A DNA stretch of 64,000 nt from JBLNCE01 sp050260415. Its GTDB lineage: Bacteria; Bacillota; UBA4882; JAAYXC01. Positions within the stretch are counted from its first letter, which is position 1, and every line of letters begins with the position of its first letter. The position numbers and the translations under genes were made by a program. The notes beneath the pieces are model-generated. The model saw only the letters and a list, made by a program, of their open reading frames with translations, was not told where the DNA came from and searched no databases. Where the stretch lies: assembly GCA_050260415.1 (NCBI GenBank), contig JBLNCE010000111.1, forward strand, positions 1 through 64,000, given 5' to 3'. Below, piece by piece: positions 27,428 to 36,847 of this stretch.

Positions 27428-28399
27428 TTGTGCGACCTAGCGGCGATCTTGTCATTGCTGGAAACGGAAGATACCTTCCTGTTGACGACACACCTGCACC
27501 CGGACGGAGACGGTCTCGGTTCGATGTTTGCCCTCGGGCGCGCGCTGGAGAAACGCGGCAAACGCCCGATCATGATATTGACCGAGGGTGTGCCGACATC
27601 ATATGGCTTCCTATCCGGCTCCGGCGCGGTGATCCGCCAGATACCCGACGGCCACCCGTCTGCCACGCTCATCGCGCTGGACTGCGCCGACCGGGACAGA
27701 ATGGGGCTGCCGGTCCCGGATCAGGCCTTGAACATCATCAACATCGACCACCACCTCTCGAACAACCGCTATGGACAGTACAATTTGGTTGATCCCGAGG
27801 CTTCCGCCACCGGCGAGCTCGTGCATCGGCTGCTGGCGGCCGGGGGTTACCCGTTGGACCGGGAGATAGCGGCGGCTCTCTACGTCGCGATCGCTACCGA
27901 TACAGGTTTCTTTCGTTACACCAACGCGACGCGCGGCGCTTTTTCCTTGGCCGCGTCGCTGGTCGAAAAGTTTCAACTCGAACCGGGCAAGATTGCCGAA
28001 GTGGTGCACGAACAAAAGAGCTTGAACGCGGTCAAGCTTCTAGGCGCCGTGCTCGGCACATTGCAGCTTTCACATGACGGGACCGTCGCCTGGATGTACC
28101 TGAGCCACGAAATGCTGGCGCAGTATCCGGTGGAACTCGAGGAGACCGAAGGTTTCATCAACTACGCCCGCAGCATACTTGGCGTCGAGATCGCCCTTTG
28201 TTTCAAGGAAGCGCGCCCGCATGAAGTCAGGGTGAGTTGGCGCTCCGGTTCGGCCGCTGACGTCAGCCAACTGGCGGCCTACTTTGGCGGCGGGGGACAC
28301 GCGCGCGCCGCCGGGTGCACAATCCAGGCCAGGCTCGAAGAGGCTATCGAGCTGGTGCTCAACTTTTTGGCCGCATGGCGGGAGGGTAAGCTGGACTAA
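27428..28399 (+). CDS. nrnA: Bifunctional oligoribonuclease/pAp phosphatase NrnA (DHH family)
   Basis: This 323-aa DHH/DHHA1 phosphoesterase degrades short RNA oligonucleotides and 3'-phosphoadenosine 5'-phosphate. The metal-binding motifs are HLHPDGDGLGS, ALDCADRDRMG, NIDHHLSN and the TDTGFFRY region. The DHHA1 domain ends with YFGGGGHARAAGCTI. The TTG start at 27428 follows AGGAGG, which lies in the end of rbfA. It is co-transcribed with truB, which begins two nt later. Confidence 0.92.
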   Translation: MCDLAAILSLLETEDTFLLTTHLHPDGDGLGSMFALGRALEKRGKRPIMILTEGVPTSYGFLSGSGAVIRQIPDGHPSATLIALDCADRDRMGLPVPDQALNIINIDHHLSNNRYGQYNLVDPEASATGELVHRLLAAGGYPLDREIAAALYVAIATDTGFFRYTNATRGAFSLAASLVEKFQLEPGKIAEVVHEQKSLNAVKLLGAVLGTLQLSHDGTVAWMYLSHEMLAQYPVELEETEGFINYARSILGVEIALCFKEARPHEVRVSWRSGSAADVSQLAAYFGGGGHARAAGCTIQARLEEAIELVLNFLAAWREGKLD

Positions 28400-28401
28400 T
28401 T

Positions 28402-29295
28402 GTGGACGGCATCCTCGTGGTCGACAAACCCTCCGGGAGGACCTCCCACGACGTCGTAGCCATGTTGCGCCGGCTGACCGGGGAAAAAAAGGCCGGTCAT
28501 ACCGGCACGCTCGATCCGATTGCCACCGGGGTGCTCGTCGTCTGCTTTGGTAATGCGACCAAAGCCCTTCCTTATCTGCCGGAAAGCAGCAAGACTTACC
28601 GTGTCGAAGCCCGATTGGGCCGGTCCACCGATACGCAGGATCGGACAGGCCGTGTCATCGAAGAACACCCGGCGTGCGACATACCATATGCGGACCTCCA
28701 AAAGGCACTGGCCGGTTTCCTGGGCGCCACGCGGCAACTGCCGCCGATGTATTCCGCGGTGCAAGTTGGCGGTGAGCGTCTCTATCGGTTGGCCCGCGCC
28801 GGTCTTGAGGTGGAGAGAGAAGCGCGCCACATCGAGATCAGCGCCATCGACCTGGTTTGGCCCTCCGCCTCGGCTTCACCGCGGCTGCGCTTTGACGACC
28901 GCTTCGTCTTTACCGTCACCGGCAGCCGCGGTCTCTACGTGCGTACCCTCTGTCACGACCTCGGACAGGTTCTGGGTTGCGGCGCCCATCTCACGGAACT
29001 GCGCCGGCTTGCCTCGGGTCCATTCAAGCTCACCGACGCGGTGACCATGGATGGCCTAACGCGCGAGGAGGTAGCGGCAAAGATCATGCCGCTCGGTAAA
29101 GCCCTTGGCCATCTACCCGCGGTGGACCTATCCAGGGCGGAGGCGGCGCGGGTGGCGCACGGTAACGCGATCGGCGCGGGAACGGACGGCGGGACCGCAC
29201 TGGCCAGAGCGGTGGATCCAAGCGGCCGCACGATCGCGATCCTCGCTCGACAAGGCACTTCCTGGCAACCGGTCCGTGTATTCTTGACAGACTAA
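28402..29295 (+). CDS. truB: tRNA pseudouridine-55 synthase TruB
   Basis: This 297-aa enzyme makes pseudouridine 55 in the T-loop of tRNAs. The N-terminus DGILVVDKPSGRTSHDVV and the catalytic Asp38 in GHTGTLDPIATGVL are clear. RKTYRVE-type and GLYVRTLCHDLG motifs follow. The GTG start at 28402 is two nt after nrnA, with GGAGGG about 20 nt upstream. A C-terminal PUA-like region (about residues 235-297) is present. Confidence 0.95.
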   Translation: MDGILVVDKPSGRTSHDVVAMLRRLTGEKKAGHTGTLDPIATGVLVVCFGNATKALPYLPESSKTYRVEARLGRSTDTQDRTGRVIEEHPACDIPYADLQKALAGFLGATRQLPPMYSAVQVGGERLYRLARAGLEVEREARHIEISAIDLVWPSASASPRLRFDDRFVFTVTGSRGLYVRTLCHDLGQVLGCGAHLTELRRLASGPFKLTDAVTMDGLTREEVAAKIMPLGKALGHLPAVDLSRAEAARVAHGNAIGAGTDGGTALARAVDPSGRTIAILARQGTSWQPVRVFLTD

Positions 29296-29325
29296 TCGTC
29301 CGGTCGCTGCGTGAGGAGGTCCAAG

Positions 29326-30273
29326 TTGCTGATCTGGCGGAACTTCGACGAGGCCAAGGCCGGCTTGGGCGGGCGGCAGGTGGCGCTCACCATCGGCACG
29401 TTCGATGGCGTCCACCTCGGGCACCGACAGATTATCGGGGAACTCTGCCGCCAGGCAAAGGCGCGGCACCTGTCGAGCCTGGTCATGACGTTTGCCAATC
29501 ACCCCGCGGCGCACGTAACGGATGCGGCCCCGCCCTTATTGATTCCCCTGGCGCAGAGATTGGATCTGCTGGCGGATCTCGGCGTGGAGGCCGCGCTGGT
29601 GGCGAGCTTTGATGCCGATCTGGCGGGTCTCGACGCTCGAACATTCGTCTTGGGCAGGCTTTGCCGGGACCTTCAGGCCAAAGTAATCGTCGTCGGTCAT
29701 GATTTCCGTTTTGGCGCGGGCGGTCTAGGGAATGCCGAGGTTCTGGCCGCTCTCGGGGCCGGCGAGGGCGCGTTCGACGTAGTAAGGGTCCCGCCCGTGG
29801 CCTGCGAAGGGACCGTGGTCAGCAGCACGGCCGTCCGTTGGGCGCTGACCGCCGGTGATGTCGTATCCGCCGCAAAGCTCCTCGGACGTCCGTTTTCGGT
29901 ACGCGGAACCATAGCGACCGGCGCAGGCCGCGGGCGCAAGCTGGGCTTCCCGACGGCCAACCTTACCTTGGCGCCGGGGTCTCTCTGGCCGCGTTACGGC
30001 GTCTATCTCGTCCGCATCTCTTTGGGAGAAGGCCAATACCACGGGGTGGCTAATGTCGGCGTCAAACCGACCTTCGGACGCAGCGAGCCGGTGATCGAGG
30101 TTTTCATCCTCGGGTACGGTGGCGATCTCTACGGTAAGTCCATTGAGGTGGCTTTTCTCGCTTTCATCCGGCCCGAGAAGCGTTTTCCCGATGCCGAGGC
30201 ATTGCGGCATCAGATCGAGGCGGACATCAGACAGGCGGAGGCCATCGCCGGATCGATGGGCGGCTTGCGCTAA
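29326..30273 (+). CDS. ribF: Bifunctional riboflavin kinase/FAD synthetase RibF
   Basis: This 315-aa cytoplasmic enzyme makes FMN from riboflavin and then FAD. The N-terminal nucleotidyltransferase has TIGTFDGVHLGHRQII and VGHDFRFGAGGLG. The C-terminal kinase has GRGRKLGFPTANL, GVYLVRI and ANVGVKPTF. TTG 29326 was chosen because GAGGAGGT stands 5 nt upstream. A GTG at 29311 overlaps that site. It is the last gene of the operon before the rpsO promoter. Confidence 0.95.
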   Translation: MLIWRNFDEAKAGLGGRQVALTIGTFDGVHLGHRQIIGELCRQAKARHLSSLVMTFANHPAAHVTDAAPPLLIPLAQRLDLLADLGVEAALVASFDADLAGLDARTFVLGRLCRDLQAKVIVVGHDFRFGAGGLGNAEVLAALGAGEGAFDVVRVPPVACEGTVVSSTAVRWALTAGDVVSAAKLLGRPFSVRGTIATGAGRGRKLGFPTANLTLAPGSLWPRYGVYLVRISLGEGQYHGVANVGVKPTFGRSEPVIEVFILGYGGDLYGKSIEVAFLAFIRPEKRFPDAEALRHQIEADIRQAEAIAGSMGGLR

Positions 30274-30279
30274 CCATTG

Positions 30280-30308
30280 TTTACACGCGATCCGATCTAT
30301 GGTAGAAT
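30280..30308 (+). promoter_or_regulatory. Vegetative promoter of rpsO-pnp
   Basis: TTTACA (30280-30285) and TAGAAT (30303-30308) are spaced by 17 bp. The leader of about 105 nt before rpsO could carry S15 autoregulation. Confidence 0.8.
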
Positions 30309-30418
30309 ATCTTGTGTTGCCGTAAAGGTTTATGCGGCGAAACCACAGCGTGGCCAATCGACGCCTCCGGCGACTGGCTAGGCTGGTGGGGTTAGTCGAT
30401 AAAGGAGGTGACAGGATC

Positions 30419-30688
30419 ATGGCTCTTGCTCCCGAAGCGAAAACAGAGCTAATCAAGAAGTATTGCCTGCACGAAGGCGATACCGGTTCACCCGAGGTAC
30501 AGATCGCCATCTTGACGGAGCGCATCAATTACCTCACCGAACACCTAAAGACGCACCGCAAGGATCACCATTCGCGGCGCGGATTGCTGAAGATGGTCGG
30601 CCAGCGGCGCGGTTTGCTCAACTACCTGCAAAGCAAGAATATCGAACGTTATCGGGCGATCGTCGAACGGCTGGGTCTGCGCAAATAG
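30419..30688 (+). CDS. rpsO: 30S ribosomal protein S15
   Basis: This 89-aa uS15 binds 16S rRNA helices and starts assembly of the platform. The family sequence is unmistakable: [50 protein letters not shown] 30419 follows AAAGGAGGTGA. The upstream part of the frame belongs to the leader. It is followed by a hairpin and then pnp, the usual rpsO-pnp pair. Confidence 0.97.
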   Translation: MALAPEAKTELIKKYCLHEGDTGSPEVQIAILTERINYLTEHLKTHRKDHHSRRGLLKMVGQRRGLLNYLQSKNIERYRAIVERLGLRK

Positions 30689-30691
30689 AAG

Positions 30692-30712
30692 AGCGGGCAT
30701 CCCGCTTTTCTT
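30692..30712 (+). terminator. Hairpin with T-run between rpsO and pnp
   Basis: AGCGGG and CCCGCT (30692-30706) form a 6-bp stem with loop CAT, followed by TTTCTT. This likely gives partial termination, allowing read-through into pnp. Confidence 0.7.
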
Positions 30713-30780
30713 ACTGTCTGGACATAATAACGACGGGTATTGGTGGGATCGAGCACCTGACCCGTCCTATGAGGAGGGAT

Positions 30781-32913
30781 ATGCTTTTGCCCAAATGGGA
30801 AACAGAGCTGGGCGGTCGGCCCCTGATAATCGAGGAGGGCGACCTGGCCAAGCAAGCAAATGGTGCTGTTCTGGTACGTTACGGCGACACCGTCGTACTG
30901 GTCACGGCGGTGCTGGCCGAAAAACCGCGGGAAGGGATCGATTTCTTTCCGCTCCTCGTGGACTACGAGGAACGGCTATACGCGGTGGGCAAGATACCCG
31001 GTTCCCGGTTCATTAAGCGCGAGGGCCGGCCGTCGGAGAATGCCATCCTGGCGGGGCGTTCGATCGATCGCCCGATTCGTCCCCTTTTCCCGGAGCATTT
31101 CCGGCGCGATGTACAGGTCGTAGCGACCGTCCTCTCGGTGGACAAGGACAATCCTCCCGATACGACCGCCATGATCGGCGCTTCGTGCGCCCTCCACCTC
31201 TCGGAGATACCGTTCGCGGGCCCCATCGCCGGCGTGCATGTCGGACTGGTGGACGGCCAATTCGTGATCAATCCCACGCTGGCGCAGAGCGAACAGAGCA
31301 GGATGAACGTGATCGTAGCCGGAACGGCCGACGCGATCATGATGGTCGAAGCAGGCGCGAATGAAGTTCCCGAGGAGATGGTTCTCGAAGGCATTCTCTA
31401 TGGTCATGAAGAGATAAAGCGCCTGGTACGGTTCATCGAAGGAATCAGAGCCGAGGTGGGCAAGCCCAAGGTTGAGGTGGAACCGCGGGTGGTGCCCGGG
31501 GATCTATCGGAGGCAGTGCGCGGCTTCGTCGGCGCGCGGATGCCGGAAGCCATCAGAACTGCCGACAAGCAGCAGCGCGAAGCGGCGATCGAGGCGGTCA
31601 AGGACCAAGCACATGAGCATTTCAAGGCCTTTTTCGGCGAGGGTTATGCGGAGCGGGAGAAGGACATCGAGTATATCCTGGACACCGTGATCAAAGACGA
31701 GGTCCGCCGCATGATCGCTGTGGAAAAGATCCGTCCTGACGGAAGGAGAATGGACGAGATCCGTCCTATCTCCTGCAAAGTCAAGATCCTGCCGCGGGTC
31801 CACGGCTCAGGTTTGTTCACGCGCGGTCAGACCCAGGTTCTAACGGTCGCCACCTTGGGCACGGTGAACGAAAACCAGATTCTTGACGGCTTGGGGGAAG
31901 AGGAATCCAAGCGCTACATCCACCACTACAATTTCCCCGCCTTCAGCGTGGGTGAAGTCCGGCCGATGCGCGGTCCAGGCCGGCGGGAGATCGGCCACGG
32001 CGCGCTTGCGGAGCGGGCTTTGCTGCCCGTGATCCCAGCCGAGGATGTTTTCCCGTATACCATCCGTTTGGTCTCGGAGGTGCTTGAGTCCAACGGCTCA
32101 ACTTCGCAGGCCAGCGTATGCGGTAGCACGCTTGCCCTCATGGATGCCGGTGTGCCCATCAAGAAACCGGTCGCGGGCGTGGCCATGGGGTTGGTGAAGT
32201 ACGGCGATGACGTGGCCATCCTCACCGATATTCAGGGCATGGAGGATCACCTCGGGGACATGGACTTCAAGGTGGCGGGCACGCGCGACGGCGTAACCGC
32301 CATCCAAATGGATATTAAGATCAAGGGAATCGATAGGGAAATACTCCAGCGCGCGTTGGAGCAAGCGCGAAGAGGCCGGCTTTTCATCCTCGACCGCATG
32401 GAAGAGGTCATTGCCGCGCCCCGCGCCGAGCTTTCCCCATTCGCGCCGCGCATGATCACGATTGAGATCGATCCGGATCGCATCCGCGATGTGATCGGTC
32501 CCGGCGGCAAAATGATCCGCAAGATCATCGAAGAAACGGGTACGACCATTGACATCGAGGACGACGGCAAGGTGTACATCGCCTCCGTGGATCGCGAAGC
32601 CGGGGAACGGGCGGTGGAAATCATCAGACGCCTGACCAAGGATGTGCAGGCCGGTGAGACGTATCTTGGCAAGGTCACGCGGATCATGGGCTTCGGCGCC
32701 TTCGTCGAGATCCTGCCGGGCAAGGAAGGCCTCGTCCACATCTCGCAGTTGGCCAGGGAACGCGTCGCCCGGGTGGAGGACGTGGTCAATATCGGCGACG
32801 AGGTTCTGGTCAAGGTGGTCGAGATCGACAAGCAAGGGCGTATCAACCTCTCCCGCAAGGCGGCGCTCAGTGAAACGGAGGAACCGGCCCTCACCAAAGG
32901 GCCGCGGGGATAA
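30781..32913 (+). CDS. pnp: Polyribonucleotide nucleotidyltransferase (PNPase)
   Basis: This 710-aa phosphorolytic 3'-5' exoribonuclease is the main RNA-degrading enzyme of the degradosome. It contains two RNase PH domains (first with [26 protein letters not shown], second with [14 protein letters not shown]). KH ([16 protein letters not shown]) and S1 ([26 protein letters not shown]) domains follow. ATG 30781 is only 3 nt after AGGAGG. A TTG at 30787 with 9-nt spacing would remove two residues and is possible. The length is normal. Confidence 0.96.
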   Translation: MLLPKWETELGGRPLIIEEGDLAKQANGAVLVRYGDTVVLVTAVLAEKPREGIDFFPLLVDYEERLYAVGKIPGSRFIKREGRPSENAILAGRSIDRPIRPLFPEHFRRDVQVVATVLSVDKDNPPDTTAMIGASCALHLSEIPFAGPIAGVHVGLVDGQFVINPTLAQSEQSRMNVIVAGTADAIMMVEAGANEVPEEMVLEGILYGHEEIKRLVRFIEGIRAEVGKPKVEVEPRVVPGDLSEAVRGFVGARMPEAIRTADKQQREAAIEAVKDQAHEHFKAFFGEGYAEREKDIEYILDTVIKDEVRRMIAVEKIRPDGRRMDEIRPISCKVKILPRVHGSGLFTRGQTQVLTVATLGTVNENQILDGLGEEESKRYIHHYNFPAFSVGEVRPMRGPGRREIGHGALAERALLPVIPAEDVFPYTIRLVSEVLESNGSTSQASVCGSTLALMDAGVPIKKPVAGVAMGLVKYGDDVAILTDIQGMEDHLGDMDFKVAGTRDGVTAIQMDIKIKGIDREILQRALEQARRGRLFILDRMEEVIAAPRAELSPFAPRMITIEIDPDRIRDVIGPGGKMIRKIIEETGTTIDIEDDGKVYIASVDREAGERAVEIIRRLTKDVQAGETYLGKVTRIMGFGAFVEILPGKEGLVHISQLARERVARVEDVVNIGDEVLVKVVEIDKQGRINLSRKAALSETEEPALTKGPRG

Positions 32914-32918
32914 TCCAG

Positions 32919-32942
32919 AGCCGGCCGGAGCCGGCTTTATTG
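32919..32942 (+). terminator. Terminator after pnp
   Basis: AGCCGGC and GCCGGCT (32919-32936) form a 7-bp stem with loop CGGA, followed by TTATTG. The T-run is interrupted. Confidence 0.65.
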
Positions 32943-33056
32943 TTCCCCCATTGGCCCGTGGCAGGTGTCGCCTCTCCGGGAAGCGGCAGGAAAAGTGGTT
33001 TGCCTTGTCGAAGGAAGGCATGAGATCCCAAAACGACCCGCTTCGGAGGGTTCGCC

Positions 33057-33084
33057 TTGAACCGAGATTTCGAAAGTGAAAGCC
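33057..33084 (+). repeat. 28-bp repeated motif, copy 1
   Basis: TTGAACCGAG, three variable bases, TCGAAAG, one variable base, GAAAGCC. It matches a second copy at 37822-37849 at 24 of 28 positions without gaps. It lies in the leader region before the sensor kinase gene. Its function is unknown. Confidence 0.6.
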
Positions 33085-33098
33085 AAACACACAGCTTC

Positions 33099-33140
33099 CC
33101 GCGGTTTTGCCGCGTACGTGCTTTCGCGCCAAAACCGCGG
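33099..33140. repeat. 11-bp perfect inverted repeat
   Basis: CCGCGGTTTTG (33099-33109) pairs exactly with 33130-33140 across a 20-nt loop, which itself has CGCG at both ends. No T-run follows on either strand. It could be a structured leader element or a short palindromic repeat. It lies 14 bp after repeat copy 1 in the roughly 300-bp gap that has no gene. Confidence 0.55.
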
Positions 33141-33210
33141 CTCTTCAAGGCAGATTCGAAATCCGGGTGGGATGCTCGCGCCTGCTTGACCGGATTTGCG
33201 GATATGTAGG

Positions 33211-34629
33211 ATGATTGAGTTCAACGCGGTAATCATCACCGATATCTGCTGGGTCGCGGCCCTCATTGCCATGGGTGTCTTCGGCGCGATATTGCTGCGG
33301 GCACATCTCCGCCCTTCGGCGGCGCGCTGGTTCAGCTTTCTCATGGTCGCCGGCGGCGTCAATATTTTCGGCGTGGTCATCACGGATATCATTGACGCCA
33401 ACTATCAGCTCGGCTTGCGCGCCATCAGCATCGGCCGCGCCTTCCTCCCCTATTGCATGCTTGGTTTCTCCTTGGTCTTCCCATATCGGCGGCGGCTCGC
33501 CTGTTCAAAGACGGCGTTTTTTGCCTTGGCCATACCGAGCTTGGTTACGATGGTGGTAACCGATCCCTACTTCGCGCCCCGAGACATCGCGTATCAACTG
33601 AAATACCATATCCCCTGGATGGGTGGCTATTTCATCTGGTCGTATGCAAACCTCTTCGGCTCTTTTCGCCGCGCCCGCCTTGCCATCACGCGCAGACAGC
33701 ACGTTATGCTCAGCCTGGGTTCGGTACCGCCCACGATGGTGCATTATACGACGAGCATCCTCCTGCCGGCCTTTGGCCGTGACAATATCTGGCGCTATAA
33801 CTGGATTCCGATCCTGGGCGCATTTGTCTTGGTCATGTTGGGCTATGTGCGTTACGGATTCTTGCGCAAGAATGCCAGCCTATCCCATTCGCTATTGGAT
33901 CGCAGCATTGACGCCGCTGGTGTGAGCAGCCAGATTGTGGCGCACGCGGTCAAGAACACGTTGCAGTTGATCCGGTCCCACGCGGAGATGGCTATCGCCC
34001 AAGACGGACCGGATCGGCAGGCAAGGATAGGACACATCGTGAGTTTATGCGACGAGCTTTCCGAACGCATGAACAAGCTGAACCTGCTGACCAGGGCCAA
34101 TATCTGTCTGACGGCGGAGCATTTCCGCATCACCGAGCCGCTGGAGCGGGCGATCGAACGGGCAAGACCGCGCCTGGACTCGGTGCGGATCGTGCGCGAG
34201 TACCTCAACCCCGCGCCGTTTGTGTCGGGCGATCGCACCAACCTTGAGGAAGCTTTCTTGAATCTGGTCACCAATGCGGCCGAAGCGATGCCGGGCGGCG
34301 GCGAGTTGAGAATCGAGATCAGAATGGAGAACGATTGGGTCCTGGTTGGCTTCCACGATCGGGGGGTCGGTATCGATCCGGAAAGATTGCCGCGGATCTT
34401 CGAACCGTTCCAGACCACCAAGGTGCCCGGCCACAACTGGGGTATCGGTCTCTCATACTGCCACTTGGTCCTGGAAAGATTGGGCGGGGATCTCATGGCC
34501 GAAAGTACGCGCGGTAAAGGCAGTTCGTTCTATGCGGTCCTCCCGCTGGCCGTCGAGGGAAGCCGGTATGAAGCCGGGATCAAACAGAGAAAACCCCATC
34601 ACCGCATGCGCCGCCGGGGCGCGAATTAA
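33211..34629 (+). CDS. Membrane sensor histidine kinase, orphan
   Basis: This 472-aa protein has an N-terminal half of about seven membrane helices (residues 5-215), then a histidine kinase core. The phospho-accepting His is at about residue 245 in IVAHAVKNTLQLI. The ATPase domain has the N-box NLVTNAAEAMPGGGE, HDRGVGIDP (G1), the F-box FEPFQTTK and NWGIGLSYCHLVLERLGG (G2). No PAS or periplasmic loop domain is seen, and no response regulator is adjacent. ATG 33211 has only a weak TAGG upstream, and a TTG at 33196 is possible. A multi-helix orphan kinase in a spore-former could feed the Spo0 phosphorelay, like KinB, but this is inference. Confidence 0.8.
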   Translation: MIEFNAVIITDICWVAALIAMGVFGAILLRAHLRPSAARWFSFLMVAGGVNIFGVVITDIIDANYQLGLRAISIGRAFLPYCMLGFSLVFPYRRRLACSKTAFFALAIPSLVTMVVTDPYFAPRDIAYQLKYHIPWMGGYFIWSYANLFGSFRRARLAITRRQHVMLSLGSVPPTMVHYTTSILLPAFGRDNIWRYNWIPILGAFVLVMLGYVRYGFLRKNASLSHSLLDRSIDAAGVSSQIVAHAVKNTLQLIRSHAEMAIAQDGPDRQARIGHIVSLCDELSERMNKLNLLTRANICLTAEHFRITEPLERAIERARPRLDSVRIVREYLNPAPFVSGDRTNLEEAFLNLVTNAAEAMPGGGELRIEIRMENDWVLVGFHDRGVGIDPERLPRIFEPFQTTKVPGHNWGIGLSYCHLVLERLGGDLMAESTRGKGSSFYAVLPLAVEGSRYEAGIKQRKPHHRMRRRGAN

Positions 34630-34667
34630 TCCCGCTTGTGCAAATAGGACTGCTTGGGGGGTAAAGC

Positions 34668-35408
34668 ATGCTTAGCGCGCAATCGGCGCACGGACGTGAT
34701 ACCGGCCACAAACCAGGTTGGCGCGAAAGAGCCGCCGTGATCCTCTTGGCGTTTATACTGGCGGGGACCTTCCTCGTCCTGCGCGCCAGGCCGGTCGCAG
34801 CCACGGTAGGCCTTGACCTGAGCGTGGTTTCGCCGTATATTTCCCTGCGCCAGATCACGGCCGACGGCGAAACGGATCTGATTGCGCAGGCTTACGGACT
34901 GAGCTTGCACGCTCTATATCTCGGTGATAAGAGCGGCTTTCAGCTCGAACTGGACTATACACAGGCCCGCGAGGACCTTGGCGGCCGCGGGACGACGATC
35001 GCGCGTGAAGAGATCAACCTCAAGTACCCCCGCCGAAAGGAAGACGGCGATGACGGGAGCTCGATCTATTACTGGCTGCTCTCCTATGGCCTTACGGATG
35101 CCGGCGACAAGCTCGCGAACGATCTGACGCTCCGGACGGCGCTGATTGGCGTGGAGGTATACAACGTGGTGATGGAAAGCGGCACGTTTGCCATGGGAAC
35201 GGGCATTGGCTGGCGAGAGCTCGCGATCGCCGGCTACAACGCCGGCGGCTATGCCGCTTCCGCCTGGCTGGAATTCACGGTGCAGCTCAGCGGTGACCTG
35301 CAGATCAGGTTCAAAACCGCGACGACATGGGCGCAACCCGAATGCCCGGGCTATACGGCGATGGAACGTGATACCTCGACGAGTATCGGCCTTGGACTGA
35401 GGTTTTAG
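34668..35408 (+). CDS. Exported protein, possible outer-membrane beta-barrel
   Basis: This 246-aa protein has a basic N-terminus, a hydrophobic core (AVILLAFILAGTFLVL) and a likely cleavage site near RPVAA-TVG, so it should be exported. The mature part has no long hydrophobic helix. It reads as alternating polar/non-polar strands with short Gly/Asn/Asp turns (DLSVVSPYISLRQI, GFQLELDYTQARE, GVEVYNVVMESGTFAMGTGIGW, ASAWLEFTVQLSGDLQIRFKTATTW) and ends TSIGLGLRF with a terminal Phe. That end and strand pattern are typical of outer-membrane beta-barrels. ATG 34668 follows GGGGGGTAAAGC. I recognise no named family. Confidence 0.55.
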   Translation: MLSAQSAHGRDTGHKPGWRERAAVILLAFILAGTFLVLRARPVAATVGLDLSVVSPYISLRQITADGETDLIAQAYGLSLHALYLGDKSGFQLELDYTQAREDLGGRGTTIAREEINLKYPRRKEDGDDGSSIYYWLLSYGLTDAGDKLANDLTLRTALIGVEVYNVVMESGTFAMGTGIGWRELAIAGYNAGGYAASAWLEFTVQLSGDLQIRFKTATTWAQPECPGYTAMERDTSTSIGLGLRF

Positions 35409-35522
35409 CAGAAATGATAGTCCCGCACTAACCTTACCCCTGGCCGCTCTCCCGCGGGCCGTTCGTTACCCGCAAGCCCGCCGGGCGGCAAAACGTATGA
35501 CTTGCGATGGGAGGATTGGGAT

Positions 35523-36752
35523 TTGGATCTCAAAAAGGAGGCCCTGGACCTGCACCGGGCCAACCAGGGCAAATTTGCCGTGACGAGCAAGGTGAGAGTC
35601 GAAAATACGCGCGACCTCAGCCTGGCCTATTCACCCGGCGTGGCGGAGCCTTGTCTGGCCATCGCCGACGAACCGGAGCGCGTTTACGACTATACCGCCA
35701 AGGGCAATCTCGTCGCCGTGGTCAGTGATGGCACTGCGGTGCTGGGGTTGGGTGATATTGGTCCTTTGGCGGCTCTGCCGGTCATGGAAGGCAAGGCCAT
35801 ACTCTTCAAGACGTTTGCCAACGTCGATGCGGTTCCGATCGTGCTTGCCAGCAAGGATGTCAACACGATCGTCGATCACATCGCGCTGCTCGCCCCCACT
35901 TTTGGGGGTATCAACCTGGAGGATATCTCCGGGCCAAGGTGTTTCGAGATCGAGGAGGCGCTCAAGGAACGCCTGGACATACCGGTCTTCCACGACGACC
36001 AGCATGGCACGGCCGTCGTTTGTTTCGCCGGCCTATTGAACGCCCTCAAGATTGTAAACAAGGCTTTGCCTGAGATCAAAGTAGTGATCAACGGCGCGGG
36101 CGCCGCCGGGATCGCCATGACCAAACTCCTGCATGAAGCCGGTTGCTCGCGGATCCTGCTCTGCGACTCCAAGGGAATAATACGCCCCGGGCGCGGCGAA
36201 GGCATGAATCCCCACAAGGAAGAGGTTGCCGTCTTAATCAACGCGCGCGGCGAAGCGGGGACTTTGGCCGACGCCATGCGGGGCGCGGATGTGTTCATCG
36301 GTCTCTCCGTCGCGGGTGCGGTCGATCGGGCCATGATTGGCGCCATGGCAGCCGAACCGCTCGTCTTCGCGCTCGCGAACCCTGTTCCCGAGATCTCGCC
36401 ATCGGAGGCAAAAGCCGCCGGCGCGGCGGTTATCGCCACCGGCCGTTCCGACTATCCGAATCAGGTCAATAACGTGCTGGGCTTTCCGGGAATATTCCGC
36501 GGCGCCCTGGACGTAAGGGCGAGCAGAGTCAACGAGGCGATGAAAATCGCGGCCGCGGAGGCAATCGCCGGGCTCGTTGCCCGGGATGAACTTCAGCCTG
36601 AATACGTCATTCCGAACCCGTTCGATCGCCGCGTGGCAAGGGCGGTGGCGGAAGCGGTGGCGCTGGCGGCGGTAAGCAGCGGCGTCGCGCGGCGGGCCAT
36701 GGACCGGGCGACCATTAGCGAAACAATCGCACGACATCTCGCAGCGATGTGA
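35523..36752 (+). CDS. NAD(P)-dependent malic enzyme
   Basis: This 409-aa enzyme decarboxylates malate to pyruvate with reduction of NAD(P). It is of the short bacterial type without a phosphotransacetylase tail. The motifs are [43 protein letters not shown] (read in part), [10 protein letters not shown], the Rossmann [19 protein letters not shown] and [18 protein letters not shown] 35523 is 8 nt after GGGAGG, and a TTG at 35502 lies upstream of that site. It stands alone between two membrane or exported protein genes. Confidence 0.92.
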   Translation: MDLKKEALDLHRANQGKFAVTSKVRVENTRDLSLAYSPGVAEPCLAIADEPERVYDYTAKGNLVAVVSDGTAVLGLGDIGPLAALPVMEGKAILFKTFANVDAVPIVLASKDVNTIVDHIALLAPTFGGINLEDISGPRCFEIEEALKERLDIPVFHDDQHGTAVVCFAGLLNALKIVNKALPEIKVVINGAGAAGIAMTKLLHEAGCSRILLCDSKGIIRPGRGEGMNPHKEEVAVLINARGEAGTLADAMRGADVFIGLSVAGAVDRAMIGAMAAEPLVFALANPVPEISPSEAKAAGAAVIATGRSDYPNQVNNVLGFPGIFRGALDVRASRVNEAMKIAAAEAIAGLVARDELQPEYVIPNPFDRRVARAVAEAVALAAVSSGVARRAMDRATISETIARHLAAM

Positions 36753-36847
36753 GAAGGCCCTCCATGTAAAGCGGGACGTGGTGAACCCATGAAACAGTCT
36801 TGGTGGAAGAGCATAGGCACCGGCCCCGGCGCATATAGAGTAGCTGG

